Below the pieces are notes generated by a model, which did not search any database, was not told the origin of the DNA, and saw nothing but the letters and a program-made list of their open reading frames with translations. From Chloranthus sessilifolius (taxonomy: Eukaryota; Streptophyta; Magnoliopsida; Chloranthales; Chloranthaceae): a stretch of DNA of 64,000 nt. The translations under genes were made by a program, and so were the position numbers. Positions 10,120 to 21,639 of the stretch are shown piece by piece (position 1 is the stretch's first letter; each line of letters opens with the position of its first letter). The stretch is taken from the NCBI GenBank assembly GCA_021018995.1, contig CM037588.1, forward strand, positions 36,949,000 to 37,012,999, read 5' to 3'.

Positions 10120-10883
10120 GGGCTAATTGATTTTCACCTGCCTGAAGGTCTCCATCATTTCCTCCATCTGGGCATTCCCTTTATCAAAAGGGACCGGACT
10201 ACCCAAAGCTTGAGAAAATGGCAGCTAAGGTTCTGCTGGTTCCTCAGCTGCTAGCCCATGACTAAACTTCTGTTTCTTTCTTTTTTTCATGTTTTTCTCC
10301 CTGCTGAGGCTCAACTACAACCTCTTTATTTTTCTCCTGCTACCAGGTAGCAGACAATTCTTGGCTCTGTGTTCCAACAACATCTCTATCACACTCATTC
10401 GAATAATTTGTGGAAATGACCTCTGCTGGTCCGTTACCCACCTGGTTGTCTATCAGCCTGCTAGACCTTAGGGTAGTGATAGCATTGGTTCCCACAAAAC
10501 TTGAGGAAGCTTCTTCAATTAAAAACTGACCCTTGGGGTTGGCAGTCGGCTGGCATGGCAACCTCTCCTCATCTCCCCTAGCCAAGGCATTTGAAATTTT
10601 GCTTATCTGCTCTTCCATGGCATGGATGCTCTGACTGTGAGAGCTCACGGTCTGAGCCAAGGACCCCAGGTTTTGCAATGAAGTCAAGACCTGGTCCTCG
10701 AAGGAAGCATTTCTTGGCTGAGGTTGGGGTAAGATCAACTAATTTTATTGTTGATGGGGCTGCTGCTGGTGTTGGAAATTGGACCTAGGGTCATATCCTT
10801 GGTTGAACTGCTGCTGTGGACTTGGAGGTAATGCTAACATCTGCTGTGGCTGCATATAATTGTCTTGCCTCCACCTCAGATTT
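10120..10883 (-). pseudogene. Gag C-terminal linker of Ath-1, cut at the Ath-2 junction
   Basis: Contains the Gln/Pro-rich gag-PR linker with FEDQVLTSLQNLGSLAQTV, ISNALARGDEERLP and ITTLRSSRL, homologous to the linkers of Ath-3, Ath-4 and Ath-5. The sense strand begins at about 10883 with the block encoding NLRWRQDN. The rest of gag is missing, and integrase coding sequence of Ath-2 starts immediately. A GATTT shared by both parents at 10879-10883 may mark microhomology. Confidence 0.75.
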
Positions 10884-11628
10884 AGATCTCAGCTTTCCAG
10901 GAAAAAACTTAAGTTTTGAGTTGAATAGCCATACCTTAGAGCCAGCTATGAACTATTTTCTCAGTAGATTTTTGTCATAGAAAGCCTTAACTTTTTCTTT
11001 GTAAGATATTGCATTGGTGTATGCATCCATTCTCAGCTCCTCCAACTCAGCAAGCTGCGGTTTCCTATGATTACCAGCAGTAGTAAGATCCATGTTCAAA
11101 GTTTTAATAGCCCAAAAAGGCCTTATATTCTAACTCCACTGGTAAATGGCATGCTTTACCATAGACCAATCTGAATGGGGACATGCCAATTGGGGTTTTA
11201 TAGGCTATCCTATATGCCCACAATGCATCATTCAGCTTAAAGGACCAATCCTTTCTATCCTTCTTCACAGTCTTTTCCAGTATATATTTGATTTCTCTAT
11301 TGGAAATCTCCACTTGTCCACTGGTCTATGGATGATATGGAGTAGCTACTCTATGAGTCATAGAGTACTTTTTCAATAGAACTTCAAAATGCTTATTACA
11401 AAAATGGCTTCCTCCATCACTGATAATGGCTCTGGGGGAACCAAACCTGGAAAAAATGTTGTCCTTTAAAAATTTCAGGACAACTCTTTGGTCATTGGTT
11501 TTAGTGGATGCAGATTCAACCCATTTGGATACATAATCCATAGCTACTAAGATGAAATTAAAACCATTTGAAGGAGGAAAAGGTCTCATGAAATCTATCC
11601 CCCAAATATCAAACAATTCCACTACCAA
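10884..11628 (-). pseudogene. Integrase core of Ath-2, C-terminus lost
   Basis: Has [18 protein letters not shown] (first Asp), [14 protein letters not shown] (second Asp) and MEISNREIK (Glu). The Gln codon after PYHP is a TAG at 11326-11328, the same position as in Ath-1. The C-terminal part up to the FNSKLKF-type block is present but broken by frameshifts. The last portion is replaced by Ath-1 gag at about 10883. Confidence 0.8.
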
Positions 11629-12370
11629 AATAGGCTGTTAAGGCATTGAATTTCTCTTAGAAATGCTGCCCAATCTCTGGCAATTCTGACAAGACTTACA
11701 GTGCTGCAGTGCATCTTTGAAGAGTGTGGGCCAATAAAATCCACACTGCAAAACCTTTGCAGTAGTTTTGTTTCCACTAAAATGACCTCCACAGGCCTGT
11801 TCATGACACATGGAAAGTATGCTATGAAAGTCTTCTTCATGGACACATCTTCTAATTATTTGGTCTGCACAAATCTTGAACAGATAAGGATCCTCCCAAA
11901 TAAAATGTTTAACCTTTAAGAAGAAAAGATCTTTATCCATTTTATTCCAGTGTTGAGGGGTCCTTCCAGTAGCCAAAAAGTTGACTATATTTGCAAACCA
12001 AGGGGTGTGTACATTGATAGCAAAAAGTTGCTCATCAGGGAAAGATTCATTGATAGGCAACCTATCAATCTCAGCAATTAGAATTCTAGACAGGTGATCC
12101 GCCACCACATTTTCTACACCCTTTTTATCTTTAATCTACAAATCAAACTCCTGTAATAGGAGAATCCACCTGATTAATCTTGGTTTGCTATTCTTCTTAG
12201 ACAGAAGGTATTTCAGGGCTGAGTGGTCAGTGAACACCACAATTTGTGAACCAAAACATATGACCCGAATTTCTCCAAAGCAAAAAACAATTGCCGCACT
12301 TCCTTCTCGTTGTTGTGTAATTGAGCTGCATCAATCATTGATCTATCGCATAAGCTATGACATGAGGCAC
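11629..12370 (-). pseudogene. RNase H end and integrase zinc finger of Ath-2
   Basis: The zinc finger shows [20 protein letters not shown] and HCKSCQNCQRLG (HHCC residues). Upstream are MVADHLSRI and remains of the RNase H core, interrupted by stops such as that at 12135-12137 and by a short divergent tract near 12250-12310. Homologous to the Ath-1 and Ath-4 segments. Confidence 0.8.
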
Positions 12371-13027
12371 TTATCCTTTCTGCCCAAGAGCAACTCCCAA
12401 AGCATAATCTGATGCATCACACATCAGCTCAAAAGGCAGTGAATAATCTGGAGATTGTAGTATTGGAGCTGAAATCAAACAATTTTTTAAGAATTCAAAT
12501 GCCTTAAGGCACTCATTATTGAAAACAAACGGAACATCTTGGCACAATAAATGGCAAAGAGGCTTGAATATTTTACTGAAGTCCTTAATGAACCTCCTGT
12601 AAAATCCGGCATGCCTCAGAAAACTTCTGATTTGCTTAACAGTTTTAGGAGGAGGCAAATGTGCAATTAAATCAATTTTTGCTCTGTCCACCTCAATGCC
12701 CTTGTGGGAGACAACATGGCCAAGGACAATGCCTTGGGTGACCATGAAATGGCTCTTCTCCCAGCTCAAAACTAAATTGGTTTCCTCACATCTCTGTAAC
12801 ACCAAGCTGAGATGATGTAAATACTGGGCAAAACTGTCTCCATATATTGAAAAGTCATCCATAAAAATCTCCATAAATTGGTCAATCATATCAGAGAAAA
12901 TGGAGTACATACATCTTTGAAAGGTAGCAGGAGCATTACAAAGACCAAAAGGCATCCTCCTATAGGCAAAAGTGCCAAAGGGGCAAGTGAATGTGGTCTT
13001 TTCCTGATCTTGTGGATACACAGGAAT
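12371..13027 (-). pseudogene. RT C-terminal half and RNase H start of Ath-2
   Basis: Open for 216 codons: MPFGLCNAPATFQRCMY, EIFMDDFSIYGDSF (catalytic FMDD intact), HVVSHKGIEVDRAKI, GFYRRFIKDFSKIFKPLCHL, and the RNase H start MCDASDYALGVALG. It is separated from the RT N-terminal half only by a TAG at 13028-13030, which replaces Gln in the YNQI motif. Confidence 0.85.
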
Positions 13028-14488
13028 CTAGTTGTAACCAGAGTAACCATCAAGAAAACAGTAATAAGCTTTTCCTGCTAGCTTATCTAAATTTTGATCA
13101 ATGAATGGAAGAGGGAAGTGGTCTTTTCTGGTCATTGTGTTGAGCTTTCTATAGTCAATACAAACCCTCCAACCAGTTGTTTGCCTGGTTGAAATGAGCT
13201 CACCAGAATCTGAGGTTACCACAGTAATCCCAGATTTCTTAGGTACCACTTGTGTAGGTGCCACCCAAGCTGAATCTGAGATGGGGAAAATGACCCCTGC
13301 ATCCAATAACTTAACAACCTCTTTCATGACCACTTCTTGCATATGAGGATTCAACCTCCTTTGCATTTCTCTAGAAGGTTTTGCATCTTCTTCCAAGTGA
13401 ATTTTATGCATGCAAACAGCTGGACTGATTCCTCCCAAATCAACAATAGTCCAGCCAATTGCCCTCTTATGTTGTTTCAATACAATCAACAACTCTTCCT
13501 CCTGCTCCTCAATGAGGGAAGAAGAAATAATCACAGGCAATGTTTTATGATCTCCTAAAAACACATATTTTAAATTTTCTGGCAACAGTTTTAGCTCTAC
13601 ATTAGGTGGGCTGAGAAAAGAAGGTAACAAAGGTACCTTGGCTGTTTGTGGAAGGGGAAGAACAGCAGGTTTCCATGAAGAAGACCTTACTGATTGATCA
13701 TGAGTTCCTTGCACAACATTAACCTCCTTAGACTTTGAGGCACAAACTATTTCTTCCACAACATTTCTCCAAGCATCTTTAAAATCTGTGGTTAAATCTT
13801 TACACTGCAAAAACTGTGGTAAAGTTTCTTCTACCAGTTCATCCAACAAATCAACATGAAAGCATTCCTCAGAACTGAATTGAGGCTGTGTAACTGCATT
13901 GTAGACATTTAACTTTACCTTCATATTTCCAGGAGACACTTCCATAATACCAGACCTGCATTGGATGCAAGCATTGCCTGTAGCTAGGAATGGTCTCCCC
14001 AAAATGACAAGGATGGAAGTTCTGCTTTTTATAGGTTCCATGTCCAATATAAAAAAATCAGCAGGGTAGAAAAACTTATCTACCCCTACCAATACATCCT
14101 CAATCATCCCAACTGGCTTTCTTTCAGATCTGTCTGCTAGTTGTAACACCACATGAGTGAGTATTAACTCTCCCAAACCTAGTTTCTCATATACAGAATA
14201 TGGAAGCAGGTTGACACTAGCACCCAAATCTAATAAAGCCTTTTCAATGGTATGTTCCCCAATAATGCAAGGTATTGTGGGGATTCCAGGATCTTGAAGT
14301 TTAGGAGGTGTGGTAATGGACAAAACCTGATTAACTCTTTCCATAGCAAAGACCTTCTTGGATAACTGTATCCTAGATTGTCTTTTGTGAGTGCAAATAT
14401 CTTTCAAACATTTTGCATATGCTAGGACTTGTTTGATTGCATCAAGCAAAGGTAGATTTATCTTGACTTGCTTCAAAGTCTCCATCAT
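13028..14488 (-). pseudogene. Protease, linker and RT N-terminal half of Ath-2 (486 aa open)
   Basis: The longest open frame in the window. In order: VNQVLSITTPPKLQDPGIPT, the DLGASVNLLPYSVYEKLGLG protease site, LVILGRPFLATGNACI, the acidic linker with LVEETLPQFLQC, EEQEEELLIVLKQHKRAIGWT, HKIHLEEDAKPSREMQRRLN, TTGWRVCIDYRKLNT and FLDGYSGYN, where a TAG ends it. Gln is preserved at the PR-RT boundary, where Ath-1 and Ath-4 have stops. Its openness suggests Ath-2 decayed less than its neighbours. Confidence 0.9.
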
Positions 14489-15209
14489 TTCGTCTATTTT
14501 GTATTACTTTTATCAAAAGGGGATGCAGATTTCATGGCATGGGGAAATGTTAAATGAGGAACTAGTCCTTCATTTATAGCTTTAGAATCATCACCAGAAT
14601 TTTTTTGATTTTTGATTTTTTGATTTTTTTGATTTTTTGTTTTTTCATTTTTTTTATTTTTCTGAGGTACATCAGTACCCCCAATGCTATCATCATGTTG
14701 CTCCTGCTACATATCTCTAGCATTTTCCTCAATTTTTTCTTCTTCCTTTTCAGTACCTACATTGCTATTTACAATTCTTCCACTTCTCAAGGTAGTGATA
14801 GCTTTTACTTCTTCATGTTAAACAGAAGCCTCTCCAACCATGAACTGTCCTTTAGGATTGTTCAAGGGTTGGTTGGGTAACCTGCCTTCCTCTCTTTTGG
14901 CCAAAGTATTTGAAAGTTGACCCAATATTTCTTCAATCTTCTTTATACTCTGACTGTGAAAGTTTACAGTCTAAATTAAAGACCCTAAATGCTAGAGTGA
15001 AGTTAGAAATTGGTCATCAAAAGAAGGGGATCTGGAAGGGGTTTGAACTGGAGCAGATTGCTGCACAGGTTGTGCCATCTATTGTGGAATGGGCTGCTAA
15101 AAATTTGGCTTGGTATAAAAAATCTGCTGGTCAGGCTGAGCAGTTTTGAAAGGTATTTGGTTCTTTGGTTGTTGCTGCTGTTGTGATTGATAATTGCCCT
15201 GGCTCCACC
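14489..15209 (-). pseudogene. Gag-PR linker of Ath-2
   Basis: Shows the usual linker words in broken frames: the counterpart of NALARGDEERLP near 14880-14910 and of ITTLRSG near 14780-14800. A run of A/T homopolymers at 14598-14665 (sense strand A-rich) lies where the other elements encode Lys/Asn-rich sequence; slippage has probably altered it. No independent gene. Confidence 0.65.
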
Positions 15210-16228
15210 TTAAATTGGGTGTCCTCTCCATGCATATTCATTAGATTGCATCTGTCCAAACGATTGGGCAGCATGAGCTTGCTCCACCACTAGATCTGGG
15301 AACTGTGGTGCAGCTGGACATTGATCATGGGAATGAGTAGGGGACTGGCATATCAGACATGCCTCCTCCACTCTTGCAACCATTGGATTTTTAAGTGAGT
15401 CCATCAATCTATCAAACTTGGTGGTTAAATTATCCATCTTCCTTTCCAACTCATTCACCTCATAAATTTTTCCCTTGGTGGTCTGCTGATTGTTCAACCG
15501 AGCAGGATTCTCAATGTTTCTTGACAAAGATTCCTGTTGAGTTGAATTTTCACCAATAACTTCAAATAGGTCCTAGACCTCAACTATTTTTTGCAAATAG
15601 GTGCCTCCATAGGAAGCATCTACCATATTTTTGCCCTTTTGATCAATTTCCTGATAGAAGCTTTGAACAAGTTGCCATCGGGGAATTTGATGATGAGGAC
15701 ATTGCCTTAAAAGTTCTTTAAACCTTTCCTATGCTTCATGAAAAGTTTCAGTTGAGTGTTGTGAGAAGGAAACAATATTTTGTCTCAATTGGCTAGTCTT
15801 AGACATAGGGAAGTATTTGGCTAAAAATTGACATTGCAAATCATTCCAAGAAGTAATACAATTTGGTGGCAACATGGACAGCCATGCTCTAGCTTTGTCC
15901 TTTAATGAAAAAGGAAAGAGCCTGAGCTTGGTTGCCTCTGGACCCAGTCCAACTATGTTGATGGATCTTCCTTACTCAAACCATGGAAGGAAGGAAGCAT
16001 CTGGATAGTTGATGATTTGATCTCATAATTTCCTTTAACAGTAGGAAATTGGATACAAAATGGGGAATTATATGCACCAGGTGTAAAGTAATCCCTCAAA
16101 AGTCTAGGTTGCTCACCCATAGTAGCAGTCTCAGCAAAATTCCGTGATGTTTGTCTGGTTCTTAGTAGCCTTTCAACTTCTAAATTCAGAGGGACAATCT
16201 CAAGATTGAGTGTCCTCCTACCAAACAT
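15210..16228 (-). pseudogene. Gag of Ath-2
   Basis: Begins at 16228 with MFGRRTLNLEIVPLNLEVER; the core includes IKSSTIQMLPSFHGLSKEDP. About 40 bases are missing near 15965 relative to Ath-5, which shifts the frame. The capsid part continues in another frame with GLGPEATKLRLFPFSLKDKA. The C-terminal part carries a coiled-coil-like ELERKMDNLTTKFDRLMDSL and a CCHC zinc knuckle, CLICQSPTHSHDQC. Gag forms the particle and binds genomic RNA. It is inactivated by the deletion and several stops. Confidence 0.85.
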
Positions 16229-16408
16229 ACAACACAGAAACAGAGAGTAAAATTATGCAAAGCAAACCTTCAGTATTCCTTTCAAAGTAGATTCCAGGCT
16301 CAAATGTATAGGAATAACTGCACAGATTTAAACAATAGAACAGTTAGCACTAATGTAATAAAATAAAATAAAATAAAAAACTTAGGTCTACCAATTTTAA
16401 GATCTATT
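16229..16408 (-). other. 5' leader of Ath-2
   Basis: Between gag and the primer site. No ORF supported. Contains a short AAAAT repeat near 16361-16380. Confidence 0.6.
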
Positions 16409-16425
16409 CCCTGACAGTGGCACCA
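16409..16425 (-). other. Primer-binding site of Ath-2
   Basis: The sense strand reads TGGTGCCACTGTCAGGG, a decayed form of the TGGCGCCGTTGCC primer site that is usually assigned to tRNA-Asp in Athila elements. Six bases separate it from the LTR. Confidence 0.75.
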
Positions 16426-17431
16426 AAAACTTGTTGTTGTTCTAAGTGTGCATGATTTATTTGTATTTTGAAAAAAGATTTTGCTAATGATTAATTATAC
16501 TGAATCTGGAAAATTAAAAAGAATAAGAAATATCAGCACAGAGAGACGTTAATTAACCTGCAAGATCAGGGCCAATTGTAGCAAGTTTTGAATGTAAGTG
16601 AGTAAAAGATCGTCCACAGGGACTTGATTTAAAATGAATGGTAAACCTCCAGATCTGAGCTACCAGATCTGGCCTGTAATCCTATCTACAAAGCGAATAA
16701 GATGAGAGGTTGAATTTGTCACATTAACTAAATTATCTAAAAGTAGAATTTAAACTAAGTGATCCAGATCCGAGTTGGGGGAATTGGATGTAAAATTAAT
16801 AAGAATGGAGAAATAATAGTTGACTTAAGCTTAGTAATTGATTATAGAATGAGAACTAGTGTAGCACAGTCGAGAAAGTATCCAAATCTCCAGATCTGAG
16901 CTACCAGACCAGCTCAGATGTAAGAGAAAATAATCCAACTCGAGGATTAGGATTGAGTTGAACTTATGGCTATGATCTGTCCACTGTCATGGACACAGAT
17001 CATCCAATAGTCTTCAATCCGAATTCTTGATTCAGAACATGAGCACCACTACAAATGTTGTAAAAAATTATGTTACAAACGCAGATTCTCACAGGGATAA
17101 TGAATTAAGGGAATTTGCTTTAAAAACAGTAAATCTAAAGGAGTCTAATGAGTAAGGAGAACACAAGGAACCCTCAACATGAATTCGATTGAGAACGTAC
17201 TGTTGAAAGCAACCTTTTCAAATCCACCATTACAATTCTGAGCCTAAAATGACTCTCGGATTTGTAGTCTTGAATACAATTCTCACTTGAATTACATAAG
17301 TATCTCACAGTTCTCAGTTACAAATAAAAGCTAGGCTATTACAGGGGTTTCAGACAAGCTATCTGAATTGAAAATGGGGTAGCAGAAATGAAACTCAAAC
17401 TCTGGATCCCCAAATTGGGCAAATAATTCGT

Positions 17432-17441
17432 CTATTTATAG
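17432..17441 (-). promoter_or_regulatory. TATA box of the Ath-2 LTR
   Basis: The sense strand reads CTATAAATAG, about 350 bases downstream of the TTCGAA words and upstream of the U5 block. Confidence 0.6.
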
Positions 17442-17779
17442 TTTTTCCCCAAGTCCATTTCAGATGTGTATTAACCAATCAGAATTGGTTAGATCCATAT
17501 CAGCCAATAGGAGTCAAGCACAAGGATCCAGATCTGTTCTGACCAATCAGAACTGCTTGATCTGGTTCAGCCAATCGGGCGACAGAAGCATCAATTCTAT
17601 TATGTAATTCAAAAATCTGTTTCAACTTCTAGAAGTTCCTGCCAACTAATTTCATCTTTGGTGCTCACATGGAGTGGAATATGCCTCTGGTTCGTGCTCA
17701 AAATCTTTCAAAATGTCCCTAGGTTTTCTAATGCGTTGGGGCGCGTGCAGAGATTACTGAATTGCCCTTGTGAATGCTA

Positions 17780-18055
17780 GGAATCTTCAGAATACCATTT
17801 CGCATAGTTTGGAGACCTTTTCGAAAGGCATTGTAACTTCTAAAGCTCTATTCGCACAGATCTGGTGCTGTTCGTAAGGAATTCTCTTCTTTTCGAATAG
17901 GTCAGGAATCCTTTCGAATAGTTCAGGTGCTCTTCGAAAACTAAGCCTGGAGCTTTTAGTTCTTTTCGCAAAGTTCAGGTTCTTTTCGAATAGTTCAGGA
18001 ATCCTTTCGAATAGCATTCTGTAATGCATTGTTCTATTTGAATAGCTTTAAACCA
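17780..18055. repeat. TTCGAA word array in U3 of Ath-2
   Basis: At least eight copies of a word centred on TTCGAA or TTCGNA, such as CTTTTCGAATAG, CTTTCGAATAGTTCAGG, TTTTCGAAAGG and TTCGCAAAG, spaced 15-40 bases apart. It occupies the same U3 position as the CGCG array of Ath-1 but has a different spelling. Confidence 0.75.
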
Positions 18056-18308
18056 CTTTCCAAGTTGAAACCAGGCCTTTGTCCTCTTTAGTTTTGGCAT
18101 TTTGACCGCCAGTGAGGTTGTCCCTTCTCCTTCTTCCACTAGATTAGCATGAGTCATCATCTTTTTGGCACTTTTAAGGTGCTTTCATGGTTAAGCCTGC
18201 CTTTATTGTTAGCTGTAAAACAAACGCTAAAAACACTTACTTAGTACTCTCAAAGGTCAATCAAGGCCCAGATTAAGGGGTGGAAAATGGTATTTTCTAG
18301 TTCTCAAC

Positions 18309-18905
18309 AAGCCGTCGATGTTTCGAACAGCCAGAACAGGAGCCCGTGGATTCGATAATACATGGAGGGAAGTGATAGGAGAAGTTGACCTTGAGCTCAC
18401 CATCGGGACATGACCTTCTCCATCCCATTCCAAGTCATGGATATTAAGTCCACTTTTAAACCGTTACTAGGGCACCCTTGGCTGCATGAAATCAGAGTAG
18501 TACCCTCCACCCTACATCAACAACTCAAATTCAAATCAGAGCAAAGAGAACCTAAAGGCCCTGGATATACCACACATAGCTGAAGACACAAATCTCCATA
18601 GTTTTCAGTACGATGTATCAGCAGTAGTACCCGAACTTCTTAGAAAGGTCACCTCAAAAATCGAAGGAGGAATGGTCGCAGCAGTAGCCATACATCAAAA
18701 ATGGGGTTATCAAAAGGGCAAAGGGTTGAGCCCTCACTTACAAGGAAGAAGAGACCCAGTCAAAGCTAAGAGTGGACAACGAATCAAATTTGGCTTAGGC
18801 TACAACCCTATCGATGAGGAAATCCAGGAAGTCAAGGAAAAAGCCCGAAGCATTGCCATTCCGAAAGCCAGGGGAATAGACCTGGAGGATGAACCCAGAT
18901 CGTAA
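18309..18905 (+). pseudogene. Protease and G-patch of Tat-6
   Basis: The protease C-terminal part reads FDNTWREVIGEVDLELTIG, FQVMDIKSTFKPLLGHPWLH and VVPSTLHQQLKF, in several frames. The G-patch follows at 18672-18905: GYQKGKGLSPHLQGR, with conserved glycines, then KFGLGYNP. G-patch modules bind nucleic acid or partner helicases. They are recurrent between PR and RT in Tat/Ogre elements. The active-site Asp region is missing beyond 18309. Confidence 0.7.
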
Positions 18906-19739
18906 CCTCACATTTGAAGCACTTCTATAAGCATTGGGGTCATCAAGATAGACCAGAATGGGGCAACATAGATGACCCCGCACAAACTGGTAGCTTCCAT
19001 CCACCAAACCAATCCCCAAAACATCTCCCCCGATGTTGAAATATACCCAACCTCCCTATCCCTTTTTAAGGAGGAGGTATTCCTACCTGCACAGCCACCC
19101 ATCCTAAACCATTCCAAGCCCATACTAATGTTCAAAGACTAGGTCCTAGACAAATCACTGGTAAATATGATGGAAGCTGACCCTCAAAATCCATTTTAAT
19201 CAGCTTCCTCCATAAGAGCGGGTAAAGGGGAAGCGCCCCAGGTGAGAAACTGGGCTTCAATGCCCCTAACTCTAGAAGCATCAAATGGCCATAAATACGA
19301 CACCAACTTCCTAAAAAAATATAACCAATAAAAAGTGAGGTTAGCCCTTAGCAGGTAATACCATGTGTATATAGAAACTCGCCTTTTCAAGGGCCCATCT
19401 CTGAAGAAAAGAAAAATCCTAAAAACATAGAAAAAATACAAAAAAGTCCAAAAATATTATCTTTTAAAATTCTCAAGAAAAGTAAGATAAATGATGCCTT
19501 AAAGGAAGAGCTCGCCTGACGTGAAGTCGACCTCTTTCCTGTAGAAATACAAGAAGAGGTAGGAGTCATGGATCTAGATGGATAGGACTTAATCGAGGAG
19601 CTTCCCAATGAGCTCCTTGAATGATACACTGATTTTGAACATGGCCCTACTTCGATCGTTGAAGATATCGAAGATGTCAATCTGGGTACTAAGGAGGTTC
19701 CTAGAATCACTAAGATCGGAACGTCGTTGTCTCCCGAGG
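18906..19739 (+). other. PR-RT linker of Tat-6
   Basis: No intact ORF. Remnants of an acidic linker can be read near 19560-19740 (DIEDVNLGTKEVPRITKIGT, then SPEERKGMIDFLQSYQDIFAW just before RT). The stretch 19300-19500 is A-rich and shows no coding signal. Confidence 0.55.
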
Positions 19740-20585
19740 AAAGAAAAGGCATGATTGATTTCCTTCAGTCATACCAAGACATCTTTGCATGGTCACACTA
19801 GGATATGCCTGGTTTAGACATCGATTTGGTCAAGCATGAGTTGTCGTTATATCCTGACATAAAGCCTCTCAAAAAAAAGTTGAGGCCTCTCCAGCTAGAA
19901 TGGATGTTAAAAGTAAAGGATGAGGTCATCAAGCAGTATAATGTCAGCTTTCTCATGGTCTCCAAATACCCACAGTTGTTAGCCAACATCGTGTCAGTGC
20001 CGAAGAAAGATGGAAAGGTTCGCATGTGCATCGACTTCAAAAATCTTAACAAGGCGAGCCCGAAAGATGACTTCCCTTTGCCCCACATCGACATCTTGGT
20101 TGATAACACTTCTAGGCATGGGATGCTCTCGTTCATGGATGGTTTCTCCGATTACAATTAGATCAAGATGGCAGAAGCAAATGGATAAAAGGCAGCCTTT
20201 ATCACTCCATGGGGAACTTTTTGCTACAGAGTCATATCATTCAGGTTAAAAAATGCTGGGGCAACCTATTAGAGGGCAATGACTACACTCTTCCATGACA
20301 TGATGCACCAAAAAAATTGAGGTGTTTATAGACAATATGATCGACAAGTCACCAGAAAGGAGTGATCACCACCTCAACCTCCAAAAGCTATTCGAAAGGT
20401 TGAGGAAGTACAAGTTGCACCTAAATCCTTATAAATGCATAGTTGATGCCATGCCAGGAAAATTACTTGGTTTTATTGTCAGCAAAAGAGGTATTAAGGT
20501 TGACCCAATCAAAGTAAAGGCTATCGTCAAAATGCCACCGCCATCTATCGAGAAAGATGTCAAAGGGTTCTTGGACACAATATAG
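19740..20585 (+). pseudogene. Reverse transcriptase of Tat-6
   Basis: Motifs in order: MPGLDIDLVKHELSLYPDIK, KKLRPLQLEWMLKVKDEV, IVSVPKKDGKVRMCIDFKNL, NKASPKDDFPLPHIDILVD and MDGFSDYN, then a TAG at 20159-20161 where Gln is expected. Further on are FITPWGTFCYRV and FIDN in place of the catalytic YVDD (near 20320), then LRKYKLHLNPYKCIVDA and GIKVDPIKVKAI. Two of the changes, the stop and the DD to DN change, would abolish activity. Confidence 0.85.
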
Positions 20586-21120
20586 TATATCAGTCGGTTC
20601 ATTACACAACTAACTCCTATCTGCATGCCAATCTTCAAATTACTGAGAAAAGATCCCCCGTTGAATGGAATAATGATTGTCAGATAGGGTTTGATAAGAT
20701 CAAAAGTTATCTTCTCAACCGTTCAGTGTTGGTACCACCAGTACTAGGGAGACCCCTCCTAATGTATCTCTCGATAATAGAATTCTCGATGGGATGCATC
20801 TTAGGGCAGCACGACGAAACCAAAAGAAGAGAACATGTCATCTACTACCTGAGCAAGAAGTTCGTTGATTATGAGACACACTATTATCATCTGGGGAAAG
20901 CATGCATGGCTCTCGTGTGGGCAACGCAGAGACTTCGTCACTACCTGATCTCCCAAGCGATACTCCTTCTGGCTCAAATGGATCCCTTAAAATACTTGTT
21001 TGAAATTTTGACTCTCACTCGACGGACTGAACATTGGCAGCTTCTCTTATATGAATTTGGCATCACCTATGTCACCCAAAAATTGATCAAGGGGTAAGCA
21101 CTCATTGATCATCTTGCTTA
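20586..21120 (+). pseudogene. RNase H of Tat-6
   Basis: Includes the RT thumb connection (ISRFITQL, FKLLRKD), then VPPVLGRPLLMYLSI, MGCILGQHDETKRREHVIYYLSKKF, THYYHLGKACMALVWATQRL and HWQLLLYEFGITYVTQK. This corresponds to the ordinary retroelement RNase H. Stops at both ends. Confidence 0.75.
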
Positions 21121-21149
21121 AGAACTGAGTTCCCTGATGAGGACATCTT

Positions 21150-21575
21150 ATTCATGACAAAGGATGACACAGAGGAGATAGAAAAGTCCTGGGTAATGCA
21201 CTTCGACTAGGCATCAAATGCCAAAGGTCAAGGAGTCGGTGTTGTTCTAATCTCAACGAAATGGTCCCACGTACCAGTCTCCATCAAGCTTAATTTTCCC
21301 TGCACCAATAACATGGCCGAATATGAAGCCTGCGTAGCTAGCTTACAAGCAACTCTCAACCTAAATGTAACTCATCTAAGGGTGCTTGACGACTCATAGC
21401 TGATCATATGCCAAGCCAACAGAGACTGGAAAATAAAGGATGAGAAGTTTATCCCGTACAATGAGCACCTTGAAGATCTAATCGCGTGCTTCGATGATGT
21501 TACCTTCTCCTATGTCCAGCGACCAAGAAACTGCTTTGCCGATGCACTAGTAAGGTTGGCATGAATGGTTGAAAT
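21150..21575 (+). pseudogene. Second (archaeal-type) RNase H of Tat-6
   Basis: Reads SWVMHFD, GQGVGVVLIS, NNMAEYEACVASLQATL and a final NCFADALVRLA. The AEYEA motif with the preceding FD is the signature of the extra RNase H that Tat-lineage elements acquired. Stops interrupt it near 21208 and 21400. Its presence is the main reason for the Tat assignment. Confidence 0.75.
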
Positions 21576-21639
21576 CCCTTATGGCATTGAGATGAAGCCA
21601 ATCATGATCGAACAAATGAATGAGCCGGCCTTTTGCCTC

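Larger units (their letters stand above)
1663..10883 (-). mobile_element. Ath-1: Athila-like element, 3' LTR to gag remnant
   Basis: The order on the minus strand is gag linker, PR, RT, RNase H, IN, spacer, short ORF, noncoding 3' module, polypurine tract and 3' LTR. The N-terminal gag, primer site and 5' LTR are missing. At about 10883 the gag coding sequence passes straight into the integrase end of Ath-2. No LTR or target duplication lies at that point, so it is a recombination or deletion junction and not an insertion. The last five bases of Ath-0 before the element are GTAAG. The 18309 flank of Ath-2 reads AGCCG, so the composite was not inserted as one unit. Confidence 0.8.
10884..18308 (-). 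mobile_element. Ath-2: Athila-like element, 5' LTR to integrase
   Basis: On the minus strand it has 5' LTR, primer site, gag, linker, PR, RT, RNase H and integrase, then stops at the fusion with Ath-1 gag. ORF3, 3' module and 3' LTR are missing. The LTR (TTCGAA words) differs from that of Ath-1 (CGCG words), so the two belong to different families. The flank beyond 18308 is the protease region of Tat-6, so Ath-2 originally inserted in Tat-6, while Ath-1 inserted in Ath-0. One deletion between the two would explain the present order. Confidence 0.8.
16432..18308 (-). repeat. 5' LTR of Ath-2 (about 1.9 kb)
   Basis: Runs from TGTTGTTG (U5 end, next to the primer site) to CTCAACA (U3 start), again TGTT...AACA type. 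The U5 block near 16560-16625 with 'ccaattgtagcaagttttga' is shared with the other Athila LTRs. U3 contains the TTCGAA word array and a terminal hairpin next to 18300. The partner 3' LTR is absent. Confidence 0.85.

Noticed and set aside
14598..14665. T-rich tract as a terminator
   Set aside because: It is the complement of an A-rich coding linker (Lys/Asn region) in gag-PR; no hairpin precedes it.
18672..18905. Independent host G-patch gene
   Set aside because: It lies between protease and RT of a Tat-like element in the same orientation, where such modules are usual.
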